A stretch of DNA of 64,000 bases, from NCBI RefSeq assembly GCF_002573715.1, contig NZ_PDHM01000028.1, forward strand, positions 375,651 to 439,650. Direction: 5' to 3'. The notes beneath the pieces were generated by a model. That model was not told where the DNA came from. It searched no databases and worked only from the letters and a program-made list of their open reading frames with translations. The translations under genes were made by a program, and so were the position numbers. This document shows positions 53,209-63,300 of this stretch, in pieces (position 1 is the stretch's first letter; each line of letters starts with the position of its first letter). This stretch comes from Paenibacillus sp. EZ-K15. GTDB taxonomy: Bacteria; Bacillota; Bacilli; Paenibacillales; Paenibacillaceae.

Positions 53209-56200
53209 TCATGGCTTCCTCGCCATGAAGGCAGGAGGGTGCGGCATCCGGTTCGCGATCCACCACTCCCCCGTTCCGACTAAGGCCGAAGAAGTGAACT
53301 GAAGCGTGACTTCAGAATCCATGCCTAGGTTGACTCTCTCCATATCGATTTGCTTCTGAGTCAAGGTTTTTAGCTCATAGGATTCAATCAATCCATCATA
53401 CTCTGCCGTGATGAGTACGGTTCCTTCCGAAATCGCCGTTACTACACCGCTAGCGCTGATCTCCGCTATACTTGGATCACTGCTTGTATAGATGACGTTT
53501 ATCTCTACCTTTTCACGGCTTCCATCGCTGTATACAGCGGTAGTCACCGTTTGATCACTCTCTCCAACGACCAGTACAGCCGGCCCTTCGAATTCAAGCT
53601 CAGTCAGTGTAACTGGCTCTTCTTCGTTGCCTTCTGATACCGATTGTAAAACAGGTCGTTTAGCAATACCGTCCCATCCCCAAATCGCGTTAAAGTCCCA
53701 CCCTAACCTGTCAGTATAGGTGGATGAAGTCTCTATCTCAGTTTCAGATAGTCCTAATCCTTTAAGGGTTGTTAAGGATCCTTCAGCAACACCTTCTCGA
53801 TCCACCATCATGCCGTCAACCGCATAATTATTTTCGAGAGTGGCGGTGTGCCCCGCAAGAACTCGTCCCATCACCCGGTTCGCCATCGTTGGCGCCGTAA
53901 CCGAAGGGCCCAGGGCAATGACATTTCTGACGACCGTATCATTGTATCCGTATCCAGTCACTCCGCCCGCATTGCTCGTAATCGCCCGAACAGTTCCAGA
54001 CGCGTACACGTTTTCTGTTAGGCTGCCCGAGTTCGTAATTCCGATTAGGCCGCCGGCCTGACTTACCTGAGCGGTTACATCCGCGGTAGAATAGCTGTTT
54101 CTTACGATGCCATTGGAATAGCCTACTAGACCACCCACTGTGCTGGAGCCTGTAATGGAGCCTGTTGAGAGACTATTCTCTAACTCACCATTGTTCGTGT
54201 TGACGAGTATGCCTATTCTGCTCCCGCCAGTGACGCTGGCATCTATCATGGCTATATTTTTAATAACTCCGCCATTCAGATGGAATAAGCCGCCGCTCGA
54301 AGAATTAAAGTTAACTATTTTCTTCCCGTCGCCATCTAAAACACCAGTGAACGAAACCACTTTAAAAAGTGACTCAGCCGGTTGCCCGGAATAATCCAAA
54401 TCATTGTCCAAAATATACTTTTCCGCTGGGAAGTTTTCCATAACGTTCAAATCAGCAATGGATTTGATTCTGTAATAACCCGCTTCATTTCTTTCCAAAG
54501 GCACGACAGGCTCTCCTGCCTCTTCGGGATTACTGTTCAATACCGGACGCTTTAAAGCATCATTCCACATCCAAACCGACTCAAAATCCCATTTCAAACT
54601 ATTAATATACGTATTGGGATCTTCAACCTGTTGCTTTGATAGCCCTAAACCTTTTCTGTTGTTAGCAGCGGCAATACTTTCGCCTTCTACATCCACAATC
54701 ATGCCATCAAACGCATAATTATTCTCAAGCGTTGCGGTATGCCCAGCAAGAACTCGTCCCACCACACGGTTCGCCATTGTCGGCGTCACGACTGAAGGAC
54801 CCAGAGCAATAACGTTTTTAACAACCGTATCATTATAGCCGTAGCCAGTCACTCCGCCTGCATTGCTTTTAAGCGCCTGAACGGCCCCAGATGCATACAC
54901 GTTTTCCGTTAAACTGCCTGAGTTTGTAATTCCGATCAAGCCGCCAGCCTGGTTCAACTGGGCCGTTACATCTGCAGTAGAATAGCTGTTTCTTACGATG
55001 CCATTGGAATAGCCCGCTAGACCGCCCACTGTGCTGGAGCCTTCGATTGAGCCCGTTACATAACTATTCTCTACCGTTCCGTTGTTCGTATTAACGAGTA
55101 TGCCTATATTACTCCCGCCAGTGACGCTTGCATCTACCATAGCTATGTTTTTAATCATTCCGCCATTGAGATGAAATAAGCCGCCATTTTCTGATTTAAA
55201 ATGGTTTAACGATTTATTATTTCCATCAAATGTGCCGAGGAAAGGCATCCCCTTAAATAGGGGTTCAAATAGCTGCCCTTCAAAATCAAGATCGTTTTCC
55301 AATATATAATTTTCATCTGGAAATTCTGAAATGGTCTTTAATTCGCTAATCGAACGAATGATGTAGTACCCATCTTCATTCTGATCAAGCTTCGGCTTTG
55401 GAATATGATCTTCGTTAATTACCTCCAAATTACTTTGCAGTAATGGACGTTTGGCATCTTCATTCCAGATCCAGATCGAATCAAAATCCCAACCGAGGGT
55501 TTCTGTGAAAAATGATGACTTCGTGAATGCTTCTGTACCGACCCCCTGTCCTTTTTCATTGTTTGGATCATCAACCGTAACGTTCTCACTGCTAACAAAC
55601 ATATTTTCATCGGCGTAATTATTTACTAAAGTTGCTGTATCCCCAGCTAAAACTCTGCCGACAATTCTATTCGATGCAGTACCTGTAACAATAGATGGAT
55701 TTAATGCCATACTATTTTGAATGACCGTATGGTTATATCCGTATCCGCTGATGCCGCCAGCATTTGATTCTTCTGCTATTACGGCTCCCATGGCATAGAC
55801 CTGTTCGGTTATACTCCCCCGATTCGTAATCCCAATCATGCCGCCGGCTTGCTTGCCTCGTGCATTGACCCGAGCTGTTGAATAACTGTTTCTTACGATA
55901 CCGTTCGAGAAGCCCACAAGCCCGCCAACTGTAGAATTGCCTCTAATAGATCCGGTACTGTAGGCATATTCCACGATTCCATCATTCTGATCAACCAGGA
56001 TCCCAATATTACTTCGGCGTACATCAATGTCAGCATTGATTATTCCTACATTTCGAATAGTCCCTTCATTAATGGCAAAGAGACCCGCGCCGCCTGAGGA
56101 GACAATAACGCCTGTAATCGTATGTCCTTGCCCATCAAACGTACCCGTAAATGGAGTGCCATTCGCGCCAATTGCTTCAAAAAACACGCCATTACCATCA

Positions 56201-59200
56201 ATGTCCCGATCTAGAATAAAATGTTTGTCCGGGAACTCATGCATTTTATAAAGTCCGCTGGCACTTTTGATTTGATATGGGTTGCCTTCCGAACCATCGC
56301 CCAGCATTCCTTCTTTAGCTATTAACGGGTCCGTTAAAGGCTCTTGATCGATTGGATTATTAACCAATCTTACGACGATCGTATGTTCATCGCCAAATGA
56401 AAGAGGGTTGTCAAATAAGATGATTTGTTCACGTCCGAGATGTTCTAGCGTTGCTTCTTGAATCACCGTTTCCAACAGCTGTTCACCTGTATGATCACGC
56501 TTTTCCCCGATAACGGTGACACGTTCAAGCGAACTCGGGTAATTCAAGACCCCAACGCCCTTCAAGACGTTATTTTCTATAATTGCGCTCGTTAAGTTCA
56601 TATAATGTTCAGGTTGTTTAATCGTAAATGAATCAATTTCAACACCGTCGCTGTTGTAAGCTTTCAACGTGAGAGATTGATCGTTTGATTCTAAAATAAC
56701 ACCCGTCTGCTTATTTTCATCATAAACGATATGATCCCAGTCAAATGATTTATTATCATAGAACGTTGGACCTGATGAACCAACGGTCACAAAAGTTGTT
56801 CCTAAATTCATCGCTTCTTCCGATATATCTTTTACACCGTTTCGTATGGTTGTCCGTTTATACACATGATCATGACCGCCAATATACATACTAACGCCAA
56901 GCCGTTCAAATGCTTGAGACAATTTCACTCTCATCATGTCCATACCGGTCTCATCGCCAGATTGACCGCCATAATAAGGATAATGCCCCATAACGATTTT
57001 CCACTTCTTGTCGGTTGCCCGCAAATCTTTTTCCAGCCATGACAGCTGCTTGTCGAAATCCAGCACAGAATTCAGAACAGCAATGTGCATATCGCCATAA
57101 TCAAACGAATAATTCGTTTCCCGGTAACTGCCTTCACCGTTCTTCGGCAGGTTAAAAAAACCGGAGAACGGCCCGATTTTCCGCTCCGTCGCACGTTCAC
57201 GGTCCCCGACAATGTGAGCAGAAACTAGATCCATGTCATTGTTGTAAATGTTGCTAAACACATCATCCCATGCATACATATTGCCGCCGTTCTCGACCAA
57301 GTCTCCGACTTGAATCACAGTCTGTCCGTTTGAATTTTTCTCCTGCAGAACGTCCAGCATATTTTTAAAGAGCTGGAAGCTTTCCGGATTTCGATCCGGA
57401 ACTCCAAGATCTCCCATCACATACATAACGGCTTCCTCTGAGGCTGGCGCGGTCCTAAAGCTATAACTGCCGCTCCAAGGTCCAGTCGGTGAAATTCCAT
57501 ACCGATAGTCATACGTTGTCCCTAAGTCGAGATCTGTTATATTCGCTTCATGAGCTGCAAGCACGCGATAATTACTCTTCGCAAACGTATCACCATAGGC
57601 GACTTGAAAATAAGAGACTTCCGCTTGTACCATTTCAGCATGGTCCCACGTCGTCTCTGACTCAGGTTTATATTGAACATACGACGTTTCTAATGCCTTA
57701 TCCGTCACTACATTTATTCCCACTTCATGTTCGTTTGCACCTATATTAACAATGGGTTGAAATTCATTTAAAATGTTATCGGCATCTAGATTTTGTTGAT
57801 CAACAAGTAATCGAATAAGTTCAACACGCGTATTTCCTTGAGCGTCGGTTGCTACATACTTAATGAAATATTCTCCATACATGTCGACCTTGAAATGCTG
57901 ATTTGCAACCGCTACTTCTCCCTTATCATTTAAAACGATGGCTTCCACCGATAAAGATTGACCGCGATGATCCGTCGCCGAAGCGCCCAGCACTTCCACT
58001 TGATCCCCAAGCTTAATCGTGTCGGGATATTGTCCATGAACCGTAATTTCAGGCGCGTGCACCGTGCCCCTCGTTTCCTCACCAATCCAAATTGGAGCAC
58101 TTATCGCTTCTTCACCGTCTGCTTGGAAAGCTCTAACGATGAAATAATCCCCATCTTTACTTGCTAAGGTTACTTCCTTTTTAAATTGATTGCTGGAAAT
58201 ATTGGGGTATTCCTTGACGATTTCGCCGCTGTTTTTGTAAACAACGACTTTATCCAAAATATCGTTAGCATCAGGGTCATTTATCCGTATCTTAAGATCA
58301 ATTTCCTTTGTTTTGGCTGGAAGGATCGCCCCCATCATTTGACCTTTTGCTGAAACCGCCATTTCTAAGTTACGATCAAATGATACATAGGTGCGGTGGT
58401 TTCGCATCGCCTCGTAAAGACCTTCTCTAGTAAGATTATCTCCCCACATACCGGTCACATGGGGCTGAACCATTCCCCAATTTCCTTTATGCTCGTCTCC
58501 GCCAAACACAGGAGAAACATGCCAGCCTCGATCTAATGCCTTGGTATAGATTGCAAAATCATTGGAGGATTTGTATTCCATCATATTAAGGTTTCTGTCA
58601 ACATCTCGGTTATAATGTTTAAATTCATTGAAACTCCAATTTCCTGACGAGCGTGGATGATTAAATTGAGCAATCGCATTAGGATCTTGGGCAAGTCTTG
58701 CATAAAAGGTTGGCAAATCATATTTGATGTCGCTCCAGCCCCAAGTGCCATCCGCACCTACTCCATGCGTTCTTGCAAACCATGGGGCATTAAATAGGTT
58801 GATATGGCCCGCTTCATCATACCAAGTCACTTCCGTACCAGGCAGCGTAATAAATTCGTTATCACGATTGTGAGCATCTGATTGCTCATGCAGCAACTTG
58901 TATTCTTCTGAATAAGAGTCTTGAACATTCGTAATAAAATCACTGCCCGTACTGATATCATAAGTCACGTCGTGTTCAGTCACTGCAAAAAAATCAAAAT
59001 CTGTATTAGCTTTCACAAAATGATAAGCATCATTAGGCAACAATATCCCATCACTAAGAGAAGTATGGGAATGCATGTGACCTCTGAACAGTGAAGCTCC
59101 TAAGTACTTAGCTCTATCTTTTTTAGAAACACCAACTTCTTTCTCTGCAGACGCAAATACCAAATTGCCGTAACACAGACTAACAACCCCCGCGATCATA

Positions 59201-59244
59201 CAAGCCAGCACAATGAAAGGCAGTTTTCTTCTTTGGGACTTCAC
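53209..59244 (-). CDS. giant secreted PHP + purple-acid-phosphatase-like + GLUG-repeat protein
   Basis: 2011 residues. GTG start 59244 with AAAAAGGAGAGGA. Signal peptide (1-32). PHP metal-dependent phosphoesterase domain (about 50-300) with HSHTSLSDG, TEHD and H-rich motifs. Beta-sandwich linker, then an FnIII-like domain and a metallophosphoesterase (about 490-830) with MGDLG, GDLVENGG, GHYPYYGG and GGHDHVY. Three homologous modules of about 290 residues (about 990-1865) are packed with GLUG-type repeats (GGLVGYSNGIVRNSYSTADV). A Big_2-like domain (about 1880-1950) is last. The C-terminus ends abruptly after the Big-like domain; another frame looks coding just beyond (to 53164), so a late frameshift is possible. 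Substrates unknown; extracellular phosphate-ester processing is likely. Confidence 0.82.
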   Translation of the reverse strand: MKSQRRKLPFIVLACMIAGVVSLCYGNLVFASAEKEVGVSKKDRAKYLGASLFRGHMHSHTSLSDGILLPNDAYHFVKANTDFDFFAVTEHDVTYDISTGSDFITNVQDSYSEEYKLLHEQSDAHNRDNEFITLPGTEVTWYDEAGHINLFNAPWFARTHGVGADGTWGWSDIKYDLPTFYARLAQDPNAIAQFNHPRSSGNWSFNEFKHYNRDVDRNLNMMEYKSSNDFAIYTKALDRGWHVSPVFGGDEHKGNWGMVQPHVTGMWGDNLTREGLYEAMRNHRTYVSFDRNLEMAVSAKGQMMGAILPAKTKEIDLKIRINDPDANDILDKVVVYKNSGEIVKEYPNISSNQFKKEVTLASKDGDYFIVRAFQADGEEAISAPIWIGEETRGTVHAPEITVHGQYPDTIKLGDQVEVLGASATDHRGQSLSVEAIVLNDKGEVAVANQHFKVDMYGEYFIKYVATDAQGNTRVELIRLLVDQQNLDADNILNEFQPIVNIGANEHEVGINVVTDKALETSYVQYKPESETTWDHAEMVQAEVSYFQVAYGDTFAKSNYRVLAAHEANITDLDLGTTYDYRYGISPTGPWSGSYSFRTAPASEEAVMYVMGDLGVPDRNPESFQLFKNMLDVLQEKNSNGQTVIQVGDLVENGGNMYAWDDVFSNIYNNDMDLVSAHIVGDRERATERKIGPFSGFFNLPKNGEGSYRETNYSFDYGDMHIAVLNSVLDFDKQLSWLEKDLRATDKKWKIVMGHYPYYGGQSGDETGMDMMRVKLSQAFERLGVSMYIGGHDHVYKRTTIRNGVKDISEEAMNLGTTFVTVGSSGPTFYDNKSFDWDHIVYDENKQTGVILESNDQSLTLKAYNSDGVEIDSFTIKQPEHYMNLTSAIIENNVLKGVGVLNYPSSLERVTVIGEKRDHTGEQLLETVIQEATLEHLGREQIILFDNPLSFGDEHTIVVRLVNNPIDQEPLTDPLIAKEGMLGDGSEGNPYQIKSASGLYKMHEFPDKHFILDRDIDGNGVFFEAIGANGTPFTGTFDGQGHTITGVIVSSGGAGLFAINEGTIRNVGIINADIDVRRSNIGILVDQNDGIVEYAYSTGSIRGNSTVGGLVGFSNGIVRNSYSTARVNARGKQAGGMIGITNRGSITEQVYAMGAVIAEESNAGGISGYGYNHTVIQNSMALNPSIVTGTASNRIVGRVLAGDTATLVNNYADENMFVSSENVTVDDPNNEKGQGVGTEAFTKSSFFTETLGWDFDSIWIWNEDAKRPLLQSNLEVINEDHIPKPKLDQNEDGYYIIRSISELKTISEFPDENYILENDLDFEGQLFEPLFKGMPFLGTFDGNNKSLNHFKSENGGLFHLNGGMIKNIAMVDASVTGGSNIGILVNTNNGTVENSYVTGSIEGSSTVGGLAGYSNGIVRNSYSTADVTAQLNQAGGLIGITNSGSLTENVYASGAVQALKSNAGGVTGYGYNDTVVKNVIALGPSVVTPTMANRVVGRVLAGHTATLENNYAFDGMIVDVEGESIAAANNRKGLGLSKQQVEDPNTYINSLKWDFESVWMWNDALKRPVLNSNPEEAGEPVVPLERNEAGYYRIKSIADLNVMENFPAEKYILDNDLDYSGQPAESLFKVVSFTGVLDGDGKKIVNFNSSSGGLFHLNGGVIKNIAMIDASVTGGSRIGILVNTNNGELENSLSTGSITGSSTVGGLVGYSNGIVRNSYSTADVTAQVSQAGGLIGITNSGSLTENVYASGTVRAITSNAGGVTGYGYNDTVVRNVIALGPSVTAPTMANRVMGRVLAGHTATLENNYAVDGMMVDREGVAEGSLTTLKGLGLSETEIETSSTYTDRLGWDFNAIWGWDGIAKRPVLQSVSEGNEEEPVTLTELEFEGPAVLVVGESDQTVTTAVYSDGSREKVEINVIYTSSDPSIAEISASGVVTAISEGTVLITAEYDGLIESYELKTLTQKQIDMERVNLGMDSEVTLQFTSSALVGTGEWWIANRMPHPPAFMARKP

Positions 59245-59290
59245 TCAAGATCCTCTCCTTTTTCGGCTTAAATGGTAATACAGGTATTAG

Positions 59291-59336
59291 AAAAACAAAC
59301 AGCCCCTAAACTAAAAAATGCGTCTGAAGGCTGTTC
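59291..59336 (-). terminator. terminator after the GDSL esterase gene
   Basis: AACAGCC and GGCTGTT (59298-59304, 59329-59335) enclose 24 nt. On the minus strand TGTTTTT follows. It lies 20 bp past the esterase stop. Confidence 0.55.
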
Positions 59337-59355
59337 ATATCATCTATCTTGTTAA

Positions 59356-60462
59356 TCACAGTCGCAACAATCGCTTTATGATAGGTGCAAGCGACTGTGC
59401 CATGCGCAAAAATCCGAGGTCCGTTGGATGTGTTCCGTCAACCGTACAATCATTGACGAAATCATCGCCTAGCAGCTTAAAACCGTCAACGAAATGGATA
59501 TTACGGTCTCCTTCTGTCCGCCTTTGTTCAACATTCTCTACCTGAATCAGCCTGCGACGATCATTAAGCTCCCTTCTCTCCATATAGAACTGGTCTTCGG
59601 CAGTACTAATCCTAGAGACTACTAATATAGGAACTTTGGGATGTCGCTCTCTCAAAATTCCGATGAAGGCTGGCAGCGTTCGTGCGATGTTGCCAGCCTC
59701 GCCCGTATTCCCTTCATAATCAAGAATGAATAGCGCCGGATCATCGATTTCCGACATGATATGCGCGAGCTCCGGCTCGCCCTTTCCATTCCCCGAGAAG
59801 CCAAGATTTACGAACTCCACCGGAATCATACGGCTGAGAATATTAGAATAAGCCATACCCGGCCGGGAGGCGCATCCCCCTTGCGTAATCGAAGTTCCAT
59901 ATATAATGACGGGTCTACTGCTTGCATAGGCAGGTGCATCGCTTATGACAGCATCCTTATCTACACCGATCCACACCTCCTCTACCCCTTGGTAGAGCGG
60001 CATGTTTAAGGTGACGGCCACATCTTTTTTTGTATCCCACTGATAAAGCTGTGATTCATATTCACTTTCCGTTGGCTTGAATTTAGCCGTGGTAATAAAG
60101 TTCTGCTCTCCCGGCTCTCCAAGATAGCAGTCAACCCCGCACTGCCCGGTAGGCGGCATATGATACATATTGGCCGGTCCGGCAAGACGCATCCTTATGA
60201 CCAGCCTTGAGGAATTGGTGCGAAAGCGAATTTGCCCGCCTGCCGTACAATAAGCAAGCGTATCAACCGCGGGCGGCAAGACAGCCCCGGAAGCCAAAGG
60301 CAGGCGTCTGTAAATCCCATCCTGCGCAAGCCAAGGGAAGCCCGCGATGTGAAAGGGCGCTTCAAGCGGAGAATGCCATTTCAACTGTTCGCCATTTGTT
60401 GTCTCCGGGTATATAGTTCCGCCCAGTTGATCTAAGTTTATCTCTTTCGATTGAACGGCCAT
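59356..60462 (-). CDS. SGNH/GDSL-type esterase with N-terminal GxDLY-like domain
   Basis: 368 residues. The N-terminal beta-sandwich (about 30-170, with YRRLP and the VDCYL segment) precedes a SGNH domain: block I YGTSITQGG with S191, block III GFSGNGKGEPELA, and block V DGTHPTD with D342 and H345. The architecture matches the Lipase_GDSL_3 group, which often removes acetyl groups from glycans. No signal peptide, so it is cytoplasmic, fitting deacylation of imported oligosaccharides. It lies downstream of the ABC transporter/HAD genes, with a MITE between. Confidence 0.83.
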   Translation of the reverse strand: MAVQSKEINLDQLGGTIYPETTNGEQLKWHSPLEAPFHIAGFPWLAQDGIYRRLPLASGAVLPPAVDTLAYCTAGGQIRFRTNSSRLVIRMRLAGPANMYHMPPTGQCGVDCYLGEPGEQNFITTAKFKPTESEYESQLYQWDTKKDVAVTLNMPLYQGVEEVWIGVDKDAVISDAPAYASSRPVIIYGTSITQGGCASRPGMAYSNILSRMIPVEFVNLGFSGNGKGEPELAHIMSEIDDPALFILDYEGNTGEAGNIARTLPAFIGILRERHPKVPILVVSRISTAEDQFYMERRELNDRRRLIQVENVEQRRTEGDRNIHFVDGFKLLGDDFVNDCTVDGTHPTDLGFLRMAQSLAPIIKRLLRL

Positions 60463-60486
60463 CTATATCTACTCCCTCACTATATT

Positions 60487-60676
60487 TACTAGAGGTTGTT
60501 CAAAAAGTCGTCTTTTGATCACGAAGTGAGCCAAGAAGTAACTCGGCATCGAATCTTGAATTCAGCCGGTCCTTCCGGTGCTCACGTACCCAAAACGTAC
60601 GCTCCGCTCCTCACTCCCTACCTTCATCCAACCTTCTCGGCGCTGAAAATCCGACTTTTTGAACTCGCACTACTAG
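60487..60676. mobile_element. MITE-like element, copy 1 (178 bp) with TACTAG direct repeats
   Basis: The element 60493-60670 is nearly identical at both ends to 63307-63519. Its termini are inverted: AGGTTGTTCAAAAAGTCG at one end and, reading in from the other, GTGCGAGTTCAAAAAGTCGG. TACTAG flanks it on both sides (60487-60492, 60671-60676). It has no transposase gene, so it is non-autonomous. It sits between the HAD and esterase genes. Confidence 0.8.
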
Positions 60677-60692
60677 AATACGTTTGCTGCGT

Positions 60693-61457
60693 TTACTCCA
60701 TTTGGAATACATATTTCCGAATCGCCTGAGCAACGCCGTCCTCATTGTTGGTAGCCGTAATTACGTCCGCTATGGACTTGATATAATCTTCACCATTGGC
60801 CATCGCCACACCGAGACCTGCCGCCTTCAATAGCTTCGCGTCATTATCACTGTCTCCCATAGCAATTACATCGGACATAGAGAAGCCAAGCATCTGACAA
60901 ACCTCGCGTACTCCGCTTTCCTTTGTAATGCCTTTAACTGAAATCTCCATATTACTAAGGGCCGAACGGGTAACTTCAAGCGTCCCCCAACTGAGCAGCT
61001 CTTCCTTAATTTCCGCGAGCTTCTGTTGATCATTACTGCCGATGCCGAATTTCATCCAATCCCGTTCGAACATCTCAGACGTCCAATCCTTGTCGCCCGT
61101 CAGGCTTTCCACGCTGTAGCCCCAATACCACTCGCCCCGCTCGGCAGCAATGGCGTGCATATCGCGGACCGTGTCCCGAGGGAGGAAGACTCGCTTTTTA
61201 AGCCTGCCCGGTCCTTCCCAAACTTCTGCGCCATTAAGCAGCACCATCGGGGAATCGAGCCCAAGCTCGTTCCAGAAGCCCTTTGTAGTTTGCAAGCCTC
61301 TTCCGGTGGAGAATATTACTTTAACACCGTGATCTACTGCATATTGAAGCCACTTTTTGGTCTCTTCCGTAATTTGCTTTTCATCCGTCAGAAGAGTTCC
61401 GTCCAGGTCCAATGCAATCAACTTATACTTCGCTTTTACCTGATGCATGACATTCAT
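60693..61457 (-). CDS. HAD-superfamily Cof-type sugar phosphatase
   Basis: 254 residues. Motif I LIALDLDGTLL (D17, D19), motif II FSTGRG, a C2B-type cap, motif III Lys (SVKGITK) and motif IV IAMGDSDNDAKLL. It dephosphorylates small phosphate esters, typically sugar phosphates. ATG 61457 overlaps the permease stop (ATGA); an ATG 9 bp later has better ribosome spacing. Being coupled to a sugar transporter suggests a role in handling the imported sugar. Confidence 0.85.
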   Translation of the reverse strand: MNVMHQVKAKYKLIALDLDGTLLTDEKQITEETKKWLQYAVDHGVKVIFSTGRGLQTTKGFWNELGLDSPMVLLNGAEVWEGPGRLKKRVFLPRDTVRDMHAIAAERGEWYWGYSVESLTGDKDWTSEMFERDWMKFGIGSNDQQKLAEIKEELLSWGTLEVTRSALSNMEISVKGITKESGVREVCQMLGFSMSDVIAMGDSDNDAKLLKAAGLGVAMANGEDYIKSIADVITATNNEDGVAQAIRKYVFQME

Positions 61458-62290
61458 CCCTTCACAGCCCCCATTGTCGCGCCTTCCATAAGAAGTTTTT
61501 GGAATAGGATATAAATAATAATGGACGGTACCATCGCAATGGTTACACCGGCAAACAAAGTTACCCAATCCGCAGTAAACTCCATTTGCTTGTTCGCAGA
61601 ATACATTTGCACCGCAATGGGATATTTCTTTGGATCGCTCAAATAGATGAACGGCGCTAAGAAATTGTTATAGAACCCTAGGAACTTGAATACGCCAACG
61701 GTTACAATGCCCGGTGTAGACAATGGAACAATAACACGCCAAAACTTTTGGAATAATGTAGCGCCATCCATCGTTGCGCTCTCCTCAAGCTCCATCGGCA
61801 GAGAGCTCATAAACCCTCCGAGCAGCATAAGGTAGAACACGCTTTCTCCCAAACTAGACAGGAGAATTAATCCGGTCAAGCTATTGGTCAAACTCAGTTC
61901 CCGCATAATGACATACTGGGGTACAAGCGCATTGATGCCAGGCAGGAACAGGGACAACATAATCAAACCCCAAATCAATTTTCTTCCTTTGAAGCTCATT
62001 CGAGTAAGCGCATAGGCGTTAAGGGTCGTAAAGAAAAGTCCAAGCACCAGACTTCCGCCAACATAATAAAGGGTATTTAAGAGTGATTGCCCAAAACCGT
62101 ATTGATTCCAAGCCTTCGAATAATTCTGCAATCTTAGTTCCGAAGGCAGCGCCCATATATCTTTAAAAAACTCTGGATTGCTTTTTAACGATTCATAAAT
62201 AACCCAGATTAAAGGAAATATTATAGTCAGCGACCAGGCATAAAGCACCAGACGCCACACAATGTCCATTAACGTTCGTTTTTCCTTCAA
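61454..62290 (-). CDS. sugar ABC transporter permease (MalG/CUT1 type)
   Basis: 278 residues, six membrane segments. EAA loop EESATMDGATLFQKFWRVIVPLSTPG; C-terminus MEGATMGAVKG. Second permease of the CUT1 importer; its stop overlaps the HAD gene start. Confidence 0.88.
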   Translation of the reverse strand: MKEKRTLMDIVWRLVLYAWSLTIIFPLIWVIYESLKSNPEFFKDIWALPSELRLQNYSKAWNQYGFGQSLLNTLYYVGGSLVLGLFFTTLNAYALTRMSFKGRKLIWGLIMLSLFLPGINALVPQYVIMRELSLTNSLTGLILLSSLGESVFYLMLLGGFMSSLPMELEESATMDGATLFQKFWRVIVPLSTPGIVTVGVFKFLGFYNNFLAPFIYLSDPKKYPIAVQMYSANKQMEFTADWVTLFAGVTIAMVPSIIIYILFQKLLMEGATMGAVKG

Positions 62291-62319
62291 ACATATCCCT
62301 CCGAACCTTCATATGGAAA

Positions 62320-63270
62320 CTAATACTCGTAGCCTTTGTTCGGCACAAATTTATCGATTAATAGCTTTGCCGTTACTAATATGACGAATAGAATCATACC
62401 GACTGCGGAAGCGTAGCCGTAATTCCGATACTCTACGCCGAAAGCTAAGTTAAACATGTAGAGGCCGATGACGTCCGTCGACCCGAATGGCCCCCCATTC
62501 GTCATAATGAGGATGATTTCGAAGCCCTTCATTGTGCCGACGACAAGGAACAAAGCGCTGACGCGGATAATTGGCGTAACGAGCGGCATTGTAATTTTAA
62601 ACAAGCGTGTCATATGTCCGGCGCCTTCAAGAATCGCCGCCTCGTACAATGACTTTGGAATCCCCAGCATCGCATTGGCAAAGATAATGACGTACAAGCC
62701 GACCCCGCCCCAAACCCATGCCGGGATAATGGATGCAAGCGCCGTGCTTTCATTGCCCAGCCAATAGAAATTTCCGGTATCAATTCCGACGAACTTTAGA
62801 ATCCCATTCAGCAAACCGTACGATCCGTCATAAATGAAAGCCCAGAGGAGAGCGACTACGACCGTAGATAAAACGTTCGGGAAGAAAAACAATACCTTCA
62901 AAAATTTATTTTCTTTATACGTTTTATTGGTAATTAAATAGGCAAGGAGCAGGGAGATGATAATAACAAAGAAAGGCACTGTTATCATAAGAATCAAGTT
63001 GTGGGTAAGCGCGCGCCATACATATTTATCTTGGAATGCGGTGACGAAATTGGACAGTCCGACAAACGTTGCATCCGTAAACCCGTCCCAATTGAGCAGC
63101 GCATAATAAACGGATAAAATGTTCGGAAACAACGTGAAAAGCAAATAGCCGCCAAAGGGAGGCACGATGGCTATGAACAGAAATATCCACTTCTGCGTAT
63201 TCGCTTTATCTAGACCCATAAGCTTGCGCATAGGGGTCTTTGGTGTCTTCACAATGGTTGAATCAGACAC
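62320..63270 (-). CDS. sugar ABC transporter permease (MalF/CUT1 type)
   Basis: 316 residues with about six membrane segments and EAA loop YEAAILEGAGHMTRLFKITMPLVTPI. It forms the channel with the 61454-62290 product. It is separated from the binding-protein gene by the second MITE copy, which could affect read-through from that gene. Confidence 0.88.
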   Translation of the reverse strand: MSDSTIVKTPKTPMRKLMGLDKANTQKWIFLFIAIVPPFGGYLLFTLFPNILSVYYALLNWDGFTDATFVGLSNFVTAFQDKYVWRALTHNLILMITVPFFVIIISLLLAYLITNKTYKENKFLKVLFFFPNVLSTVVVALLWAFIYDGSYGLLNGILKFVGIDTGNFYWLGNESTALASIIPAWVWGGVGLYVIIFANAMLGIPKSLYEAAILEGAGHMTRLFKITMPLVTPIIRVSALFLVVGTMKGFEIILIMTNGGPFGSTDVIGLYMFNLAFGVEYRNYGYASAVGMILFVILVTAKLLIDKFVPNKGYEY

Positions 63271-63300
63271 AAGAGGTCAACTCCTATCTTACTGGACGTT

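Noticed and set aside
53630..56280. Internal repeats as a possible CRISPR or satellite array
   Set aside because: They are in-frame protein modules (GLUG repeats) with long, diverged units and no short identical repeats with spacers.
60496..60729. Short open frame starting MFKKSSFDHEVSQE
   Set aside because: The same start occurs in both MITE copies; it is non-coding element sequence read from a TTG.
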